Origin: Hypomesus transpacificus
Taxonomy: Eukaryota > Chordata > Actinopteri > Osmeriformes > Osmeridae
Assembly: GCF_021917145.1 (NCBI RefSeq)
Contig: NC_061073.1
Location: 1,018,075 to 1,082,074 of the forward strand
Length of the DNA: 64,000 bases
Reading direction: 5' to 3'
The notes under the pieces are model-generated. The model searched no databases. It was not told the origin of the DNA and worked only from the letters and a program-made list of their open reading frames with translations. Shown piece after piece: positions 11,473 to 24,807 of this stretch (position 1 is its first letter; each line of letters starts with the position of its first letter). The translations under genes and the position numbers were made by a program.

Positions 11473-13321
11473 TCATTCAAAGGGGTAGTATGGATGAGAC
11501 TTCAGGCTGAAGAGCAAACAAATTAAATAAAAGACTGTTAGACTGCTGTGGTGCTACAGCAAACATCGCTACACAGCGGAATAACGGTCAGCTTTGTTCA
11601 GGATCAGCAATGTTTGGTTGGTGCCTGTACATGTGAAAGGCTGTCTTACGAGTCAATGACACAGGCCTTCCAGCCTCGGTCCAGCCCCCTCAGTGATGTC
11701 ATGTCCTCCTGGCTCAGGGACCAACCAAAAATCTGCAAATAAACATTAAAGTGGACCTCACTCTTCAATACAAAATGGAACCACAGTGTCAGTGTCATCA
11801 ATCAACAGTACAGGTTCCCAGATTTTTCACCTGATTTTGTAGGTTTGAATTTTCTTTAGTTAGTGAGGACAATGCAATATTTATAAAACTTCAATATATG
11901 TAATCAATATTAATTGATCAATATGCTGTTAAAGTAGTTAAAGAACTGAGGTGTAAAGTTTGAACTTTGTGAGCTCTGATATGTGTTGAGTAATACACTG
12001 TCGTAGAGCAGATGAGGAAATGGTCAAAATATACAGAGGGAGTGGCTGAGAAAAGAGAAAAGAGTGAGAGATAAAGAGAGATAAGGAGTTTGAGCGAGAG
12101 AGGTAGAGAGAGATAAGGAGAGAGTGTTATAAACCTTGGTGTTTTCCAGAAGGTGGTTGGGTTTAATACTCTTGGGGATGACGGCAATACCTTGCTGTAC
12201 CTGGTACCTCAGCAGCACCTGAGCCAAACACAATCCTTAATTAAATACAGGCCTTAGGCACAGAACACACGTGACACATGCAAAACACATATTTACTCCT
12301 TGGAAGCACATGTGAGACATACACACAGATATGCACATGTACAAAAATACACATTGCAGCACACTGTGGTGCATTTCAGGACGCACTGACCTGAGCCGGG
12401 GTTCGTCTGTGTGCCTTTGCAATCTCACCCACCACAGGATCTTCTAGAAGCTTCTGGGGGTCTGTAGCTCCACGATGACTGGGAAAGAGACAGGCAGGTA
12501 GGCAGACAGATGGGAAGACAGACAGACAAACAGACAGACAGACAGGCAGACGGGAAGACAGACAGACAGGCAGGCAGACGGGAAGACAGACAGACAGGCA
12601 GGCAGACGGGAAGACAGACAGACAGGTTGGCAAGCAGACGGGAAGACAAGACAGGCACGCGGACATGCAAGCAGGCAGGCAAAATATGATCTTGTGGCTA
12701 CAAGCTATCTCAACAGATCTGGATATAATAGGAATGCTGCAGGACTCACAGCTCTTTGGCTCTGCCAGGGGATCCAAAGGGACTGTAGGCCGTAAGGGCG
12801 ATGTTCCTGGACTTACAGAAGTCCACCAGGTCAGACTGGACTAGGTAGGGGTGTAGCTCCACCTAGAGGACAGGGAAGGTGGAACATGACGCTCCAAGGT
12901 TAAACCCTTGCTCAGACCTCACTGGCTTGAAGGGGAAATGAGTAGAAGGAGAGGATTGCCACGATGACCTTTAAAGCTCTCTGGGCTCGTGGAAGAGAGC
13001 CAGTTGCTAGTTTGAATTTAGGGGATGAAAAGTAGGTTCAGCACCTGGTTGACTGCTGGGGGGATCTTGGTCAAATCAAGTAACCTCTCCAGCTGGAGGA
13101 TATTGAAGTTGGATACGCCAATGCTCTTTACCTTGCCTGAGGACTTCAAAGCTTCCATTCCCTACAAGATGCAACACACAGTTACGTGAAACATCTCGTG
13201 ACACCAAACGCTGAATGCTCTCATTGCATGTTGCGTGTTGTGTTGGAGAAAGAAAGAGAGAGAGAGAGAGAGGGAGAGAGAGAGAGAGTGAGAGAGGAGA
13301 TAGAGAGAGAGAGAGAGAGAG

Positions 13322-13403
<82 letters not shown>

Positions 13404-14487
13404 AGCATAGCAGCATTGTCCTGACCCTCCAAACATCCACATAGTCAACATCACTGCTCAGAATCTGCCCATCCTTCATGGGATACAGCTCATCACCTAC
13501 TTTCTAGTGGAGACAGAGAACAAAACAATGACCAAATGGTGATGCCTCAGTTTGGAACAGAACTAATCTGTCTGCCTTGAATCTGGTTCCTACTGGCTCT
13601 AACTGGTTCCTCTAGATCCCCTCTCTTGCTTTACTCACCTGGATGCCTACAGGGAAGTGCATCAGGTAGAGGTCCAGCTGCTCCAGCTGCAGGTCGCTCA
13701 GTGATTGGTTCAGGCAGACAGGGATGTCCTCGGGCGCGTGGTGAGTGGACCACAGCTACATGACCAGGGAACAAAGGATCTAAGGATGGGTCTTCATGGA
13801 CACTTGAACTCAGTGAGTTTGTGACTTCAGGGAAAGGAATGAGAGGCCCTTCAGCAAAGAGGACTTCTTTCCACTCCCCAACTAGGAGACGTAAATGTTG
13901 GTGTGGTCGTGGTCCCTGTCTCACCTTGCTGACGATGTACATGTCTCGACGGCGAATGACGCCCTGTTGCATCTTGGCACGAAGGGCTCTGCCGATCTCC
14001 ACTTCGTTTCTGTACAAGTAGGCCGTGTCAATGTGGCGGTAACCCGCGGCAATGGCTGCCTCTACAGCTCCCTGGAACACTACAGAACTGCTGGTCTGGA
14101 ACCCACAGTGGTGGCAGACAGGGCAGGGTAAAGGGGACGACTGTCTCCATCAGATGAATCACAGACCAAAGCATAGTGGAGTACACTTTCTCCCGATTAG
14201 CGCAGGTGTTGTTTACTTTGTACACGCGTGGTGTTTGGGTTCCTTTACACCAAAGCAATAGACAAAACAATAGAACAGCCAAACTCTTTGGTGGTTCATG
14301 CTTGTTGGTGCAAAACTGTCTGAGAGAGAGACAGAAAGAGGAAAGGAATGATGGAGGAATGGAAAGCAGCAATAAGGGGGATTAAAAGAGACAGAGTGAG
14401 TACCTTCCATGTTCCTAGACCCAAGAGGGGCATGCGCGTGCTGTCATTGAGTTCTATCGTCGTGACAACACCGGTTTCTTCCTCCAT
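11473..14487 (-). CDS. aldo-keto reductase family 1 member
   Basis: Ten coding exons on the minus strand: 14487-14404, 14095-13925, 13755-13639, 13503-13426, 13161-13045, 12862-12750, 12478-12391, 12218-12135, 11732-11650 and 11506-11473. They join to 322 residues, typical of AKR1. The N-terminus has the TIM-barrel start [10 protein letters not shown]. The catalytic tetrad of the family is present with canonical spacing: Asp51 and Tyr56 in [14 protein letters not shown], Lys85 in YIVSK and His118 in LYLMHFP. The NADPH-binding loop [15 protein letters not shown] and the motif GVSNFN are clear, and the C-terminus is HPYYPFE. The enzyme should reduce carbonyl substrates with NADPH in the cytosol. 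I cannot say which subfamily it belongs to (aldose reductase-like, AKR1D-like or AKR1E-like), so no symbol is given. The class is certain and the subfamily open. Confidence 0.93.
12485..12675. repeat. (GACA/GGCA) tetranucleotide array in AKR intron 6
   Basis: Mixed gaca and ggca units are arranged in a repeating block of about 28 bp that includes gcagacgggaag. It produces spurious Cys-Leu-Pro-Val reading frames on the minus strand. Confidence 0.9.
13247..13402. repeat. (GA)n microsatellite in AKR intron 4
   Basis: About 150 bases of nearly pure GA lie between AKR exons 4 and 5. On the transcribed minus strand it reads as a long TC tract upstream of exon 5. Confidence 0.95.
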
Positions 14488-14636
14488 TGTGTGTGTTACT
14501 TAGCCAGGGGGGAAAGAGAAACTCCCACACTTCACAAACACAGTCACACGGACCCGAAATGTCCTCTTCCTTTTCCCCTAGTCAGCATGCTCTCTGGTTT
14601 CCATTTTACAACATACACTCCCTTTATCACTGTCAA

Positions 14637-14708
<72 letters not shown>

Positions 14709-15914
14709 ACTCTCTCTCTCTCCACTCCTTTATCACTCTCCGTCCCTCTTCCTTCCTTCCTTCCTTTTTCTCTCTCTTTCTCCCTCCTTCTACGTGACTC
14801 TCCTTATTTCTCTCACCCACCCTCTTTCATGGTTAATCATTGACCATGATGGAGTTCTGTCCTCTGTTGTGTATTTACACATACACAGTAACTCAGGGCC
14901 CTCATAAAGAGACAATGTGTTGAAAGGTCACTTTCTTCAAGGTTGAAATAGACACACACACATACACCAATGGGGTTTTGGGACATGCTGAAAAGTCAGC
15001 AACATTCAGACAGTACTGTTCTTGGTAGTAACTGCAAATCCGTTGGACAGATACTCCAAACACTGCACTGCAGTCTGTTACCAGAAGATGGCAGTACAAA
15101 CACACATCTCAACCATTGAATGACAAACACGTTGAGCTTTAGTCAAAGCTTTTAATTTGGTTTAAATAAGTGTTTTACATGACAGTAAAAAAAAAGGATG
15201 ATACACATTAAGATTAAAGTAGATATACAATGTACATATATATTAAAAATGGAAAGGTTGGTCTAAGTGGTTAAGCATGCATTCTAACAGAGTTCTAACT
15301 CTAAACATGCAGGAAAGAGTAACTATACATTTGATAAGCACGACGTAGATGGTTCTTACTATACTGTTATTCTCTTTTTCCTAGATGAGTTAAACCCAAC
15401 CCTTTGTCTAATCATGGTTACACAGTAATAAAAAAAAAACATGTCCCTTCTTAAAAGTAACCATAAGATGGCCATATAAAATATATAAATATTTGGTTAA
15501 CTCGAGCGGTTCCTAACGGTCATAGACCGCTTCATGGCACCTCTACAAACTCTCTATCCACCGTGCAACATCATATGTTGACCATGTTTTCATCCCTCCC
15601 TCCCTCCCTCATCCTCCTCCTCCTCCTTTCATCCTGGTCTCCTTTTCCTCTCATTCTGTTGCTTAATGTATCTTTTCCTCTCTGTGTCCATGAGCTCTGG
15701 GTTGAAGTAGCCTGTAGAAACTGATCCAGGCACAGTCTACCCTCTTATCCCCATCTCATGACTGTTAGTCGTATATTTAAAGTAGATCCCAGGTCAGTGT
15801 CTAGAGGCCACTTCACCCCTGCCTCTAAGAGACCCTTTCTCTCTAGTTTTGCCTTTCTCCCTCTTTTTCTCTCATCCCCTTCTCAGTTTTTCATCTACTC
15901 CCCTCCCCCCTCTC
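14488..15914. other. intergenic region between the AKR gene start and the tat stop
   Basis: This holds the AKR 5' flank, a CT tract at about 14637-14710, and the presumed tat 3'UTR. A minus-strand ATTAAA (tttaat at 15151-15156) is a possible tat polyadenylation signal. Nothing coding is seen. Confidence 0.55.
14637..14710. repeat. (CT)n microsatellite
   Basis: Nearly pure CT dinucleotides upstream of the AKR start codon. Confidence 0.95.
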
Positions 15915-18826
15915 TCATTGGTCGAGCTCGTTGCTGTCTTGGCTGCTGGGCCGGTAGTGGCGCTGGCAGAATTCTCTGATCCGAGCACATGCCTCCACCA
16001 TCATCTTTTCTGGTACCGTGACCACAATGCGGAAGTAGTTAGGGTACTCAAACGCCTAGAAGAGGACGGAGGGAGGGAGGGAGGGAGGGAGGGAGGGAGG
16101 GAGGGAGGGAGGGAGGGAGGAAAATGATAGACCAACAAACTTAATTAGGGATGAGTGAATGAATGAGTAAATGAACAAACTGATTGATGGATGGAAAGAA
16201 TAAATGCATCATTCATGTTCCTCACCGATGCTGGTAGACAGAACACAGACTGCTCAGTCACCAGAGATTCTGTGAAGTCCACGTCGTTCTGAAACCCCGG
16301 GAAGTGCTCCATGTCGATTCCCACCTAGAAACACATGCACAAGCACACACAAACACGACAGTGAGAGACATCCACCGTGTCTGTCTAAATCATCCCAAAG
16401 AGACAGTGAGATGGTATAGCCCATCTGTTTAGACTGTGGTATAACAGTTCAGCTTACCATGAGGTACATGGCCCCAGAGGGCATGATGGGAGTCAGACCG
16501 GGCACTGTGCTGAGCTCAGAGAAACACAGCTCAGAGTTGGACTGAGAAGGGGAAACAACACAGATACACATCAGCAAGTCATTACTCCACCGCACACAGA
16601 CCCTCTCATTCCAACACAACCCTTTTTTCTAAAGTCAAATATGCACAAAATAATTTGTCTTGAGGCTGAAACGCCTTGTTGACTGCGATAGTGTGCAAGG
16701 ATGTCCCAGTCCTTTGCTAACACCCTGGAGCTGCACTGGGGGTGGTAGAACCTCACCTTGAGGAAGCTGATGGTTCTGTGATAGAAGGACTTGGGGGTGT
16801 TGTTGAGGATGCTCTCTAGCGCCCCCTGGACGATGGTGCAGGCACCCAGGATCCTCTGGCTGAGCTTGACGAGACCCTGGCGAATCTGGAGAGGGGAGCA
16901 GGGAAGGAGAAGCAGAAGGGTGGGGCAGAGGAGGTGGATACATAAGTTATATAGAAGCAGGAGATATGTAAATAACAGTAGTTGGAGGTTATGTGTATAC
17001 CATTACTTTGTGTTATAACATTTAGTCTGAGGTATTATTAAGTCCCACGTCTGGGATCTGGTCCAGTGCAGTTGCGTAACTCAGGTACCTCCGATCCAAA
17101 GATGTTGTTCCGGTCGTGGATGAGGATCCAGCCCAGTCGCCACCCTGGGACGAGCCAACGCTTAGCCAGGCCGCCGCACGCCAGCACAGGGACGTCGCTG
17201 CTCAGGGACGCCAGCGAGTGGGAGGGGCATCCGGGGAACACCTGGGGGAGGGGGAGGGGGAGGGGGAGGGAGAAACTCTCAATAAGACACGACATGTAGA
17301 CTCATATGGCCACATCATCCACAGAGTCCATCACTTTATGAGATGGTCATATGAGACGTTGGTTTTTTGCAGACATTTTTTTGTGGAAAAGATAAGGAAC
17401 CAGAGATGAACCATAGGGTTTTGACTGGGGGAAATGATCTGATCTGAACAATATGCTGTTTTTGTTGGACTGCATTGTTCCACTGTAGGCTACTGTTGCA
17501 GTGAAATGGATCAATCAATCACTTTATTTATGAAGCACAATTACAGACAACTTCCGTTGACCAATGTGCTATACAAAGTGCTAAAATAGGACCACAACAT
17601 GAGACACCGACCAACAGAATAACCGCATCAACATTAATTTTCCTAATCCAGCCTTGAAGTGATAAAACCATGTATAACCTTTTCAGAATTAGCGAAAGAA
17701 AGGGAAGACTTAATTTTAATCAAGGTTCGGAGTTGGTAAAAGCTTGCCTTCACAACTTGGTTCACCTGTCTATCAAGCTTTAACGCACTATTCAATACCA
17801 CACCCAAGTTTTTAACATATGGTTTAACATAGGATGCCAAAATGCCAAGATCCACTTTTGTTGTGTTATGTACACTGGAAGATGTAAACACCATAACCTC
17901 GGTTTTACACTCATTTAAACTAAAAAAAATTCAAAGACATTCACGTCCTCAAGGCAGGCAGTCATCTGTTCAAAGCTATTTTTCTGTTTAAGAGGAAAAT
18001 ATATTTGAGTGTCATCTGCATAACAATGATAATTTAATTCATATTTTCTAAAAATAGTGCCAAGAGGCAGCATATATAAAGAAAACAACATAGGTTCCAG
18101 AATGGAGCCTTGAGGAATCCCACATGTCAGCTTTACAGAGGAGGATCGATGGACGCCAATGTTAGGACTGGAACTAATGTAGGACTGAACCTTTGATGCC
18201 CACTATGTGTTCTAGGCGAGACAGCAGGACATTATGGTCTACCGTGTCAAATGCAGCACTTATGTCCAAAAGTACCAGTGCTATTGAGTCTCCAGAGTCA
18301 GTGGCTAAGAAAATGTCATTCAGCACTTTAACAAGAGCCGTTTCAGTACAGTGACATTTTCTAAAGCCAGATTGAAACATATCAAAAATTTTGTTGTTGA
18401 TTAAAAATGTTTTAGGCTGCCATAGTACTACTTTATCTAAGATGTTGGTTAAAAAAGGAAGATTAGAAATAGATAGGATGTTATTGTTGCACTGTGTTTA
18501 GTAAAAATACAAGGCTTCTTAGCAATAAATACTGAAATACTATGCACTTCTGGCAACATGCAGTATTTGTATGTCGCTGGATGGAAGCATATGTAACACA
18601 ATGGTAAATTACTGATTGGAAACATTTGTAGACGCAAGTCTTTTGAGATGCAACAGAAAAAGAAAAGAGAAGAATTAAAAACAAGTCCCACAAAATCCAG
18701 AGTCCCCGAAAAAAACCCAGGAATAAATAAGAGAGAATGTTGTAAGTGAAGAAAAATAAAAAAAAGCTTTGAGCATCTGGAATAGAGAGAAAGAAAGGGA
18801 GAGGGGGAAAGGAGAGAGAGATAGTG

Positions 18827-18889
<63 letters not shown>

Positions 18890-19914
18890 CAGCCAACGGA
18901 GGAGAGAGCGGGAACAGTAACTACAGTAAGATGGCTTTCATTAAAGGTCTTCACGTCGGGTGGGGGGAAACACCCCACTTCTGATTGGCTGGTGGGGAAT
19001 GACTGACAGTTCAGCAGGGACATGTGTAGATACAGCCTCAGAGCTCTCTCACACGCATAGCAACTTGGCTCTGCTTGGCCTCAGCTTGCGTGACACGTGT
19101 GGTTGCAATGTTTTTCGAACTTTCCTCAAAGAGAGGGAGAGGGGGGAAAGGGGGAGGCATACTGTAAGGAAAGAGTCTGTTGTTTTCCAGACTATCCCAG
19201 AGACACAGACCTGGGCCAGAGTCTTCTTGCCTCCACACACTCCAGAAACAGCACCCCCACTGCAGGCAACATGCGGTTAAAAAGACTCCCACCCCCCCCT
19301 CCCTGGCGCTACACCCTCACATCTGCATTAACCACTAACATGTGTGTTCAAAACTGCTGAGTCATTCTGGTGTGTTCATATTACACTGTGGGGTAGGCAT
19401 ACAGGGCGCCTCAGCTCCACTAATGACCCACCCAGCGCCCCTAATGACCCACCCAGCTCCACTCGCTGCGGCTATCTCCATCTGCACTCATCACAAGGCA
19501 AAACACTCCTGACGGAAACACTGCCTTTATCCTCTACAAAACGCTCCTTCACCTTGTGCAAAACACCCATTTATTCAGAACAAATCTTCCCCTCACTCTG
19601 TTACAAAACACCCCATCACCCTACACGAAACCACCCATAACCCTGTACGAAACATCCCATCACCCTGTTTGTTCATAATGATATCTTCCCTATGGATTGG
19701 ATTCCACGGACAATAAAGAGAAGAAGATTGCGCCTACTATGCAACTGTTCTGTTACATTGGAGTTTACGGCCAGGACAAAGCGGCCAATGAGTCGAAATT
19801 TGCATGGGCTCTGTACAGGTGCTCATTGTAAAGTGTTGATGCTGTATTGTACAGGGGTGGCTCTCACCTCTCTCACCTCATCCTCCACTTGCCCTGGCTG
19901 ACCCCAGTGCTGTG

Positions 19915-19955
<41 letters not shown>

Positions 19956-22520
19956 CCCCCTCCCCCCCCCCCCATTCAGAGCCGTGCCACCCTTAATCCT
20001 CCCAGTGCTGATGTGGTAGTGTCGGGACCGAGCCCTGGACACGTAGGCCAGCCCTGAACCGGGGACAGAGAACATCCCCATCCATCAGTCAGACGCTGCA
20101 GGGCAAAAAGAATGTGCCTCGTTGGTGTTACCGGAGGCCCAGCCAGCGCTCACCCACCCGGCCGGGCTGCCCTGCTGCTTAGATTCTATTGACCCCAGAA
20201 CCCTGCTTCTCCCTGCAGCCTCTACTTAACCGACTCTACTGCTCACTATGTTTATAAACTTTTGGTCTATTTATTTTTTTCATGGATGCATATGCACTTT
20301 GACATGGCATTACCTGCAAACCCCACAACCTTTCCTACAACAATTCCACAAGTCAAAGTCTTAACCTGTTGACCACCAGCTACTTCAGGTGCACTTGATT
20401 TGACCTTCTTAGGACACACGGACAGTTCCGTCTGTGCTACCACTCGGCCAGCAGGACAGATAAATCGAAGGCATCGAATGTGGAGGAGTGTCCTGCTTGG
20501 TTGTGTGCGTGAGGGTGGACTCACCATATCCCCATAGATCTCGTCAGCCAGGATTGGGATTCTATGTCTGGAGGCCACTAGGAAGAGGAAGGAAGAGCAC
20601 GCTCAGTTAGCTCAAAGTACTACAGCTGTGTGACGTCAGGCCAAACCTGAGACAACCAGGAACAGGACGAGAGGCTCACCTGAGAGGATGCCCTGCAGGT
20701 GCTCCTTGCTGTAGACAGACCCACAGGGGTTGGAGGGGTTATTGACGATGACACAGGCTGTCCTATCATCCACCAGGCTCTCGAGGTGCTGCAGATCAAT
20801 CTCCCAAGACTTCTCTGGCTGCCAAGAGACAGACACACACCGTGGTCAAGACACACGCACCCCAGCCTGCTTCGCTGCCTGCATGCGCGTGCGTGGAGGG
20901 TGTGAAACCGGTTCCGACTGGGTTTTACTAGCAACGGGTGTGTTGTGACGTTGAAGTGCCGCCACTACAAGCAGACCCCCAGCTCTCACCATGAACCTCA
21001 GCCCCTTAACTCACCCTGCGGAGGGCCCCCTTCTCTTCCTCCGCCTAGCCCCACCTGCCCTCCCTTCATCCCCTCCTGTCCCCAGAGCTCCTCACCAGCA
21101 GGTTGTACAGCTTGACCTGGATGCCCAGGGACACAGCCAGGGTCTTGTAGAGAGAGAACCCGGGGCAGGGGACAAGGATGTTGTCGCCTGGGTTACACAG
21201 GACACTGATGGCCAGATCTATAGCCTGGCTGCAGCCACTGGTCAGGATCACATCCTACATGGGAGGGGAGTTGGGGGTAGAGAACAGGGGGAGGATGAGG
21301 GATTATCCTCTTTTACTCGTCGTGAATCACTACTCAAAGACTGAGTGTGGGGAAAGACAAAGAGTAGTGAGGCGCAAAAAGTGTTTTCAGAGTGACAGAA
21401 ATGAGGCAAAGGAAGGCCTGTTGTACCTTAGCCTCCAGAGGAGCCTGGGGACAGCTGTAGAAGTTAGCCACTGCCTCTCTGCTCCTCTGGTAACCTGCCA
21501 CAACATCAGAGGTTAGTATCACTCACACTTCTGGAGATTAGCACCACATCCCTCTCCCCTGCTGGCAAACACATCCGGGAGAGGGAGACGTAGGGGGTCA
21601 GGGAGAGAAAAGGAAAAGCAAGACAGCTCGTTTCCAGTGGATCAACCCAAAACCCAGCGGAGCCCCTTCCTCTCATTCCGCCATCAGAATGACCTGCGTT
21701 ATGTCTTCCACAATCAAAACCCTCTCAGCTCGTCATTCTCCTCCTGTTCACTCCAGGAGAGTCAGTAACATTCCTGGAAACTCACTTTCTACAGGAGACT
21801 ATTTCACACACACCCAACACTCACACCCAAAAGCACACACACACACACACACACACTGTAAAGTGCGGCCCCAGTCTTACCAACAGAGGGTGCGTAGCCG
21901 TTGAAAGTGTGGGTATCGATGGCGTCCTTCATGGCCTGGAGGACAGAGTCATCGGTGGGGAGGTTCCCAAACACAGTGGGATCACCTGAGAGAAAGCGAG
22001 GGCGGGAGACCGGTCATGAGGGGGAGGAGGAAAGAAACAAGTGATGTGGAGAGGGGAGGAGCTTCCATAGAGGCGGAAAATAAGTGGAACGAAAGAATGT
22101 TCTAGAGGGAGGAGGGGGCGTCTCACTGAGGTCACTGCTACTCGTCCTAAACTCAGTTTGCCGTTGGTGTGACAGAGTAGCAGTAAATAAGTCACCACTA
22201 GTACTGATAATAACAACGAACGAATGAATACAACTTTGAGATGGTTTACCTATGGAGAGGGCTATCATGGCCTTGTCAGGGTTGGGGGTGAGTTTCATTC
22301 CGTCCACGATGGCCCTGATGGGATTCACGGTGTTCAGGGACATCTCCGAGGGCCGGACATCCCATCTCTGCTTCTGGGTCTTAGGCTTGACAGCCCCTTT
22401 CACACTGACGTGGTGAGCGCCATGACCGTTCACTCTTTTACCGTTAACTCCTTTGCCGTTTACTCCCTGACTGGGGAGGCCATTTCCGTTGATCTGGACC
22501 ACATAGGGCTTACTCTCCAT
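15915..22520 (-). CDS. tat: tyrosine aminotransferase (PLP enzyme)
   Basis: Eleven coding exons on the minus strand: 22520-22250, 21985-21881, 21494-21427, 21254-21096, 20818-20680, 20577-20525, 17241-17089, 16885-16757, 16541-16458, 16324-16226 and 16055-15915. They give 466 residues; the human enzyme has 454. TAT transfers the amino group of tyrosine to 2-oxoglutarate, the first step of tyrosine breakdown. Family blocks include [57 protein letters not shown] and [11 protein letters not shown]. The PLP lysine is in [18 protein letters not shown], near residue 292. The N-terminal 40 residues carry a local [16 protein letters not shown] repeat not seen in mammals. The start context (ACCATGG) is ideal. 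Intron 6 (about 3.3 kb) contains an L2-like LINE piece. An untranslated first exon probably lies at about 23267-23320. Confidence 0.97.
16067..16121. repeat. (GGGA)n tract at the tat exon 11 acceptor
   Basis: About 13 GGGA units start 12 bases upstream of the last tat exon. On the minus strand this is (TCCC)n and stands where the acceptor's polypyrimidine tract is expected. Confidence 0.9.
17515..18480 (-). mobile_element. L2-like LINE fragment in tat intron 6
   Basis: On the minus strand, parts of a non-LTR reverse transcriptase can be read. At 18380-18174 there is [19 protein letters not shown], a typical fingers/palm block, and at 17894-17643 a C-terminal RT stretch with [18 protein letters not shown]. 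The 3' end (about 17515-17545) has the A/T-rich ...ataaagtgattgattgat tail usual for L2-clade elements. The copy is 5'-truncated, and its reading frame is broken between the two blocks, so it is dead. A second copy of related type lies in tinf2. Confidence 0.8.
18780..18890. repeat. (GA)n microsatellite in tat intron 6
   Basis: An impure then pure GA tract; the pure part spans about 18829-18888. Confidence 0.95.
19918..19973. repeat. poly-C tract in tat intron 6
   Basis: Some 50 nearly uninterrupted C residues with one G and one T. Such a tract is difficult to sequence, so its true length is uncertain. Confidence 0.9.
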
Positions 22521-23266
22521 GGTACAGCTGCTGCTTGAGACAAATTGACTGTCCTTTAAGACAAAGGACAGGCAAAAACAGACATTAAAGATACATTCAT
22601 TTGATTTGGATGTATTCAACATAGCATTATTAGACATTAGTTGTAAAAAAAAAACATTAAATGTAACATTTCTGCAAAGTTGAATTATTTTGAAATAATT
22701 GAAAAAATGAATATCAACGATTGAATTTGGAAACTTTTTCTCTGCAAGGATCTCAATAGTTGCGATGCTTGTGGTACAAGTTTGAGATAAAAACTAAACT
22801 TGACAATATACATTGTACATTTGCTAACGCATCCTTTGCCTACATAAGAGTTTTTGAATGTAATCACTGAGTTATTCTGCAGACATTTTAGCGAGAGCAA
22901 TTCAAATCTGAAAGTAATACATTTTCAAATATAATAAACACTGACCAAGAAAAATATTACAGTAATACAGTTAATATTATCAACAAATACAAATGACTTA
23001 AAATGCATGTTCTAGAATGGGATCCTTACTGAAGTGCGCAACTACAGTTTGAAAACGTAGACGTCTGCTACCTAAATCTACAAGTTACAATAAATTTAAG
23101 GACATTGCATTAAAATTGTATTTAAAAAAAATATGTATATATATTGTATAATAAATGTAAATGTATACTTTGGAAGAATAATTCTAAATCGGATTTTAAA
23201 TGAGTTACAAACAATATTATGGTCCCATAATTGTAAATTCAATTTACCAAGAGATCTAGTAAATAC

Positions 23267-23349
23267 CTTAAAATGACAATGAGGATCGCACTCCAGAAGC
23301 AGGAATTGTAGTGAAATACTGTGAACATGCCCTTTATACCGGCTTTATA
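23267..23349 (-). promoter_or_regulatory. candidate tat core promoter and untranslated exon 1
   Basis: On the minus strand a TATA box (TATAAAG, from ctttata at 23343-23349) is followed about 75 bases downstream by a good splice donor (TTTTAAG|GTATTT, exon end 23267). A CCAAT motif (attgg on plus at 23393-23397) stands about 50 bases upstream of the TATA box. This arrangement suits a tissue-specific gene such as tat. The acceptor would be just upstream of the coding start, near 22555. Confidence 0.5.
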
Positions 23350-24518
23350 GCAAGCGCCCCAAAACTGGGTGTCGAACCCTACCTATATTTTCATTGGTGG
23401 AGACATTAGGGTTGTGGCATACACCCCCGTTACATCACTTTCAGAACTGTTAAAGACCTCAAGGTTTCGTTAAACGGCATCATTTAACCCTTTCAGACGA
23501 ACTCAGACTGAGCAGAGGGGATATCCGCGGGAGCCTTGTTGCCGCCGTGCGTAAACGCTCATTTGGGACAGGAGCGCATAATCAACCGCGCACTCTGTGG
23601 CTGTCTATCAATCCGTTTATTCCGTTATTGTGTTCCCGTGAACTCGTTTGACGTCATCTTTCAAGGCCATGTACGTTTTTTTGTTTGTAAAACACATTTA
23701 CAAAGAAATACACAACAAAGAAACAGACACTAACAATAGGCAGACACTGAACATAACCATACAGTATTGGTGATAACAAATTTGATAAAAACGATGCAGT
23801 AAGTGCGAAGTTGTGGGGGGGCTGTAAGGACACTGGAGTCAGAAAAGCAGGGAGCAGAAATGCCGACACGAGATTCAAGCTTCTGGGGAAAAAACGCATA
23901 GACCAAATTTGCCTACCTAAAGTGTTATTTTCCTATATATCTTGAACACATTGATACTCATCAGTTTCCCTTAATAGTCGTTTGAATTTACACTGTTCTG
24001 ATATGACTTCAACTTTGTGTTTTCAGTATTCGTTAATCAGGCAGGCTTCTCGATAACACCAAAACACAGCCAAATCAATTGAACAATTTAACCCTGTAAA
24101 ACCCCTTGTTGTAAAATTACAACGTCACCTTCAGCTCTTTAATTGCAAATAACTCATTGCTTATGTAGATGATATACAATTAAAGAAATGAATGCTTACT
24201 TCCTGTAATAGCTACACCCTCAATAGTAGTCAGATGTGATGTGATTTGCATTACTGTGTAGTAAAGTTTCCAACATCAGTTTGTTAGCACTACATAGAGC
24301 AGCCTATTTAAGTTTTTGATTGCCTACTTTCATGAGTTTTTATGACAGTGCTTTCATGAGGTTTTTGTTTAATGCAAAACCGTCATAATTTTATGCAAAA
24401 CCATCATAGTTTTATAATCAAAGTGATATAAATAAATGTCTAACGTCCTAGCAACTCGGCAACTTAAAGTTGGACCTTAGGCCTTATGTAGCTGACGGAC
24501 CCAATATCAGGGAAAGCG

Positions 24519-24690
24519 GTGGAGGCAGGGGTGGAGGCAGGGGTGGAGGCGGGGGTGGAGGCAGGGGTGGAGGCGGGGGTGGAGGCGGGGGTGGAGGCAG
24601 GGGTGGAGGCGGGGGTGGAGGCAGGGGTGGAGGCGGGGGTGGAGGCAGGGGTGGAGGCAGGGGTGGAGGCGGGGGTGGAGGCGGGGGTGG
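24519..24690. repeat. 12-bp G-rich minisatellite
   Basis: About 14 tandem copies of a 12-bp unit (ggtggaggcggg or ggtggaggcagg). G runs of three to five on the plus strand make it a candidate for G-quadruplex folding. Open frames through it (Glu-Ala-Gly-Val or Gly-rich) are by-products. Confidence 0.93.
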
Positions 24691-24807
24691 TCACTGCAGT
24701 GGTACTACGCCCCAATGGATGCAGCACTCTAGGGGCAGCAATCTATTAATCCATCCCCGGTAGTTGTTGCAAATATGACATCCACTGCTGATGGTGTGGC
24801 CTCCCTG

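Noticed and set aside
13186-13424. Open frames rich in Glu-Arg or Ser-Leu
   Set aside because: These are translations of a GA microsatellite in an AKR intron.
24464-24763. Gly-rich, Glu-Ala-Gly-Val and Thr-Pro-Ala-Ser open frames
   Set aside because: All are readings of the 12-bp minisatellite; there is no conserved domain or splice context.
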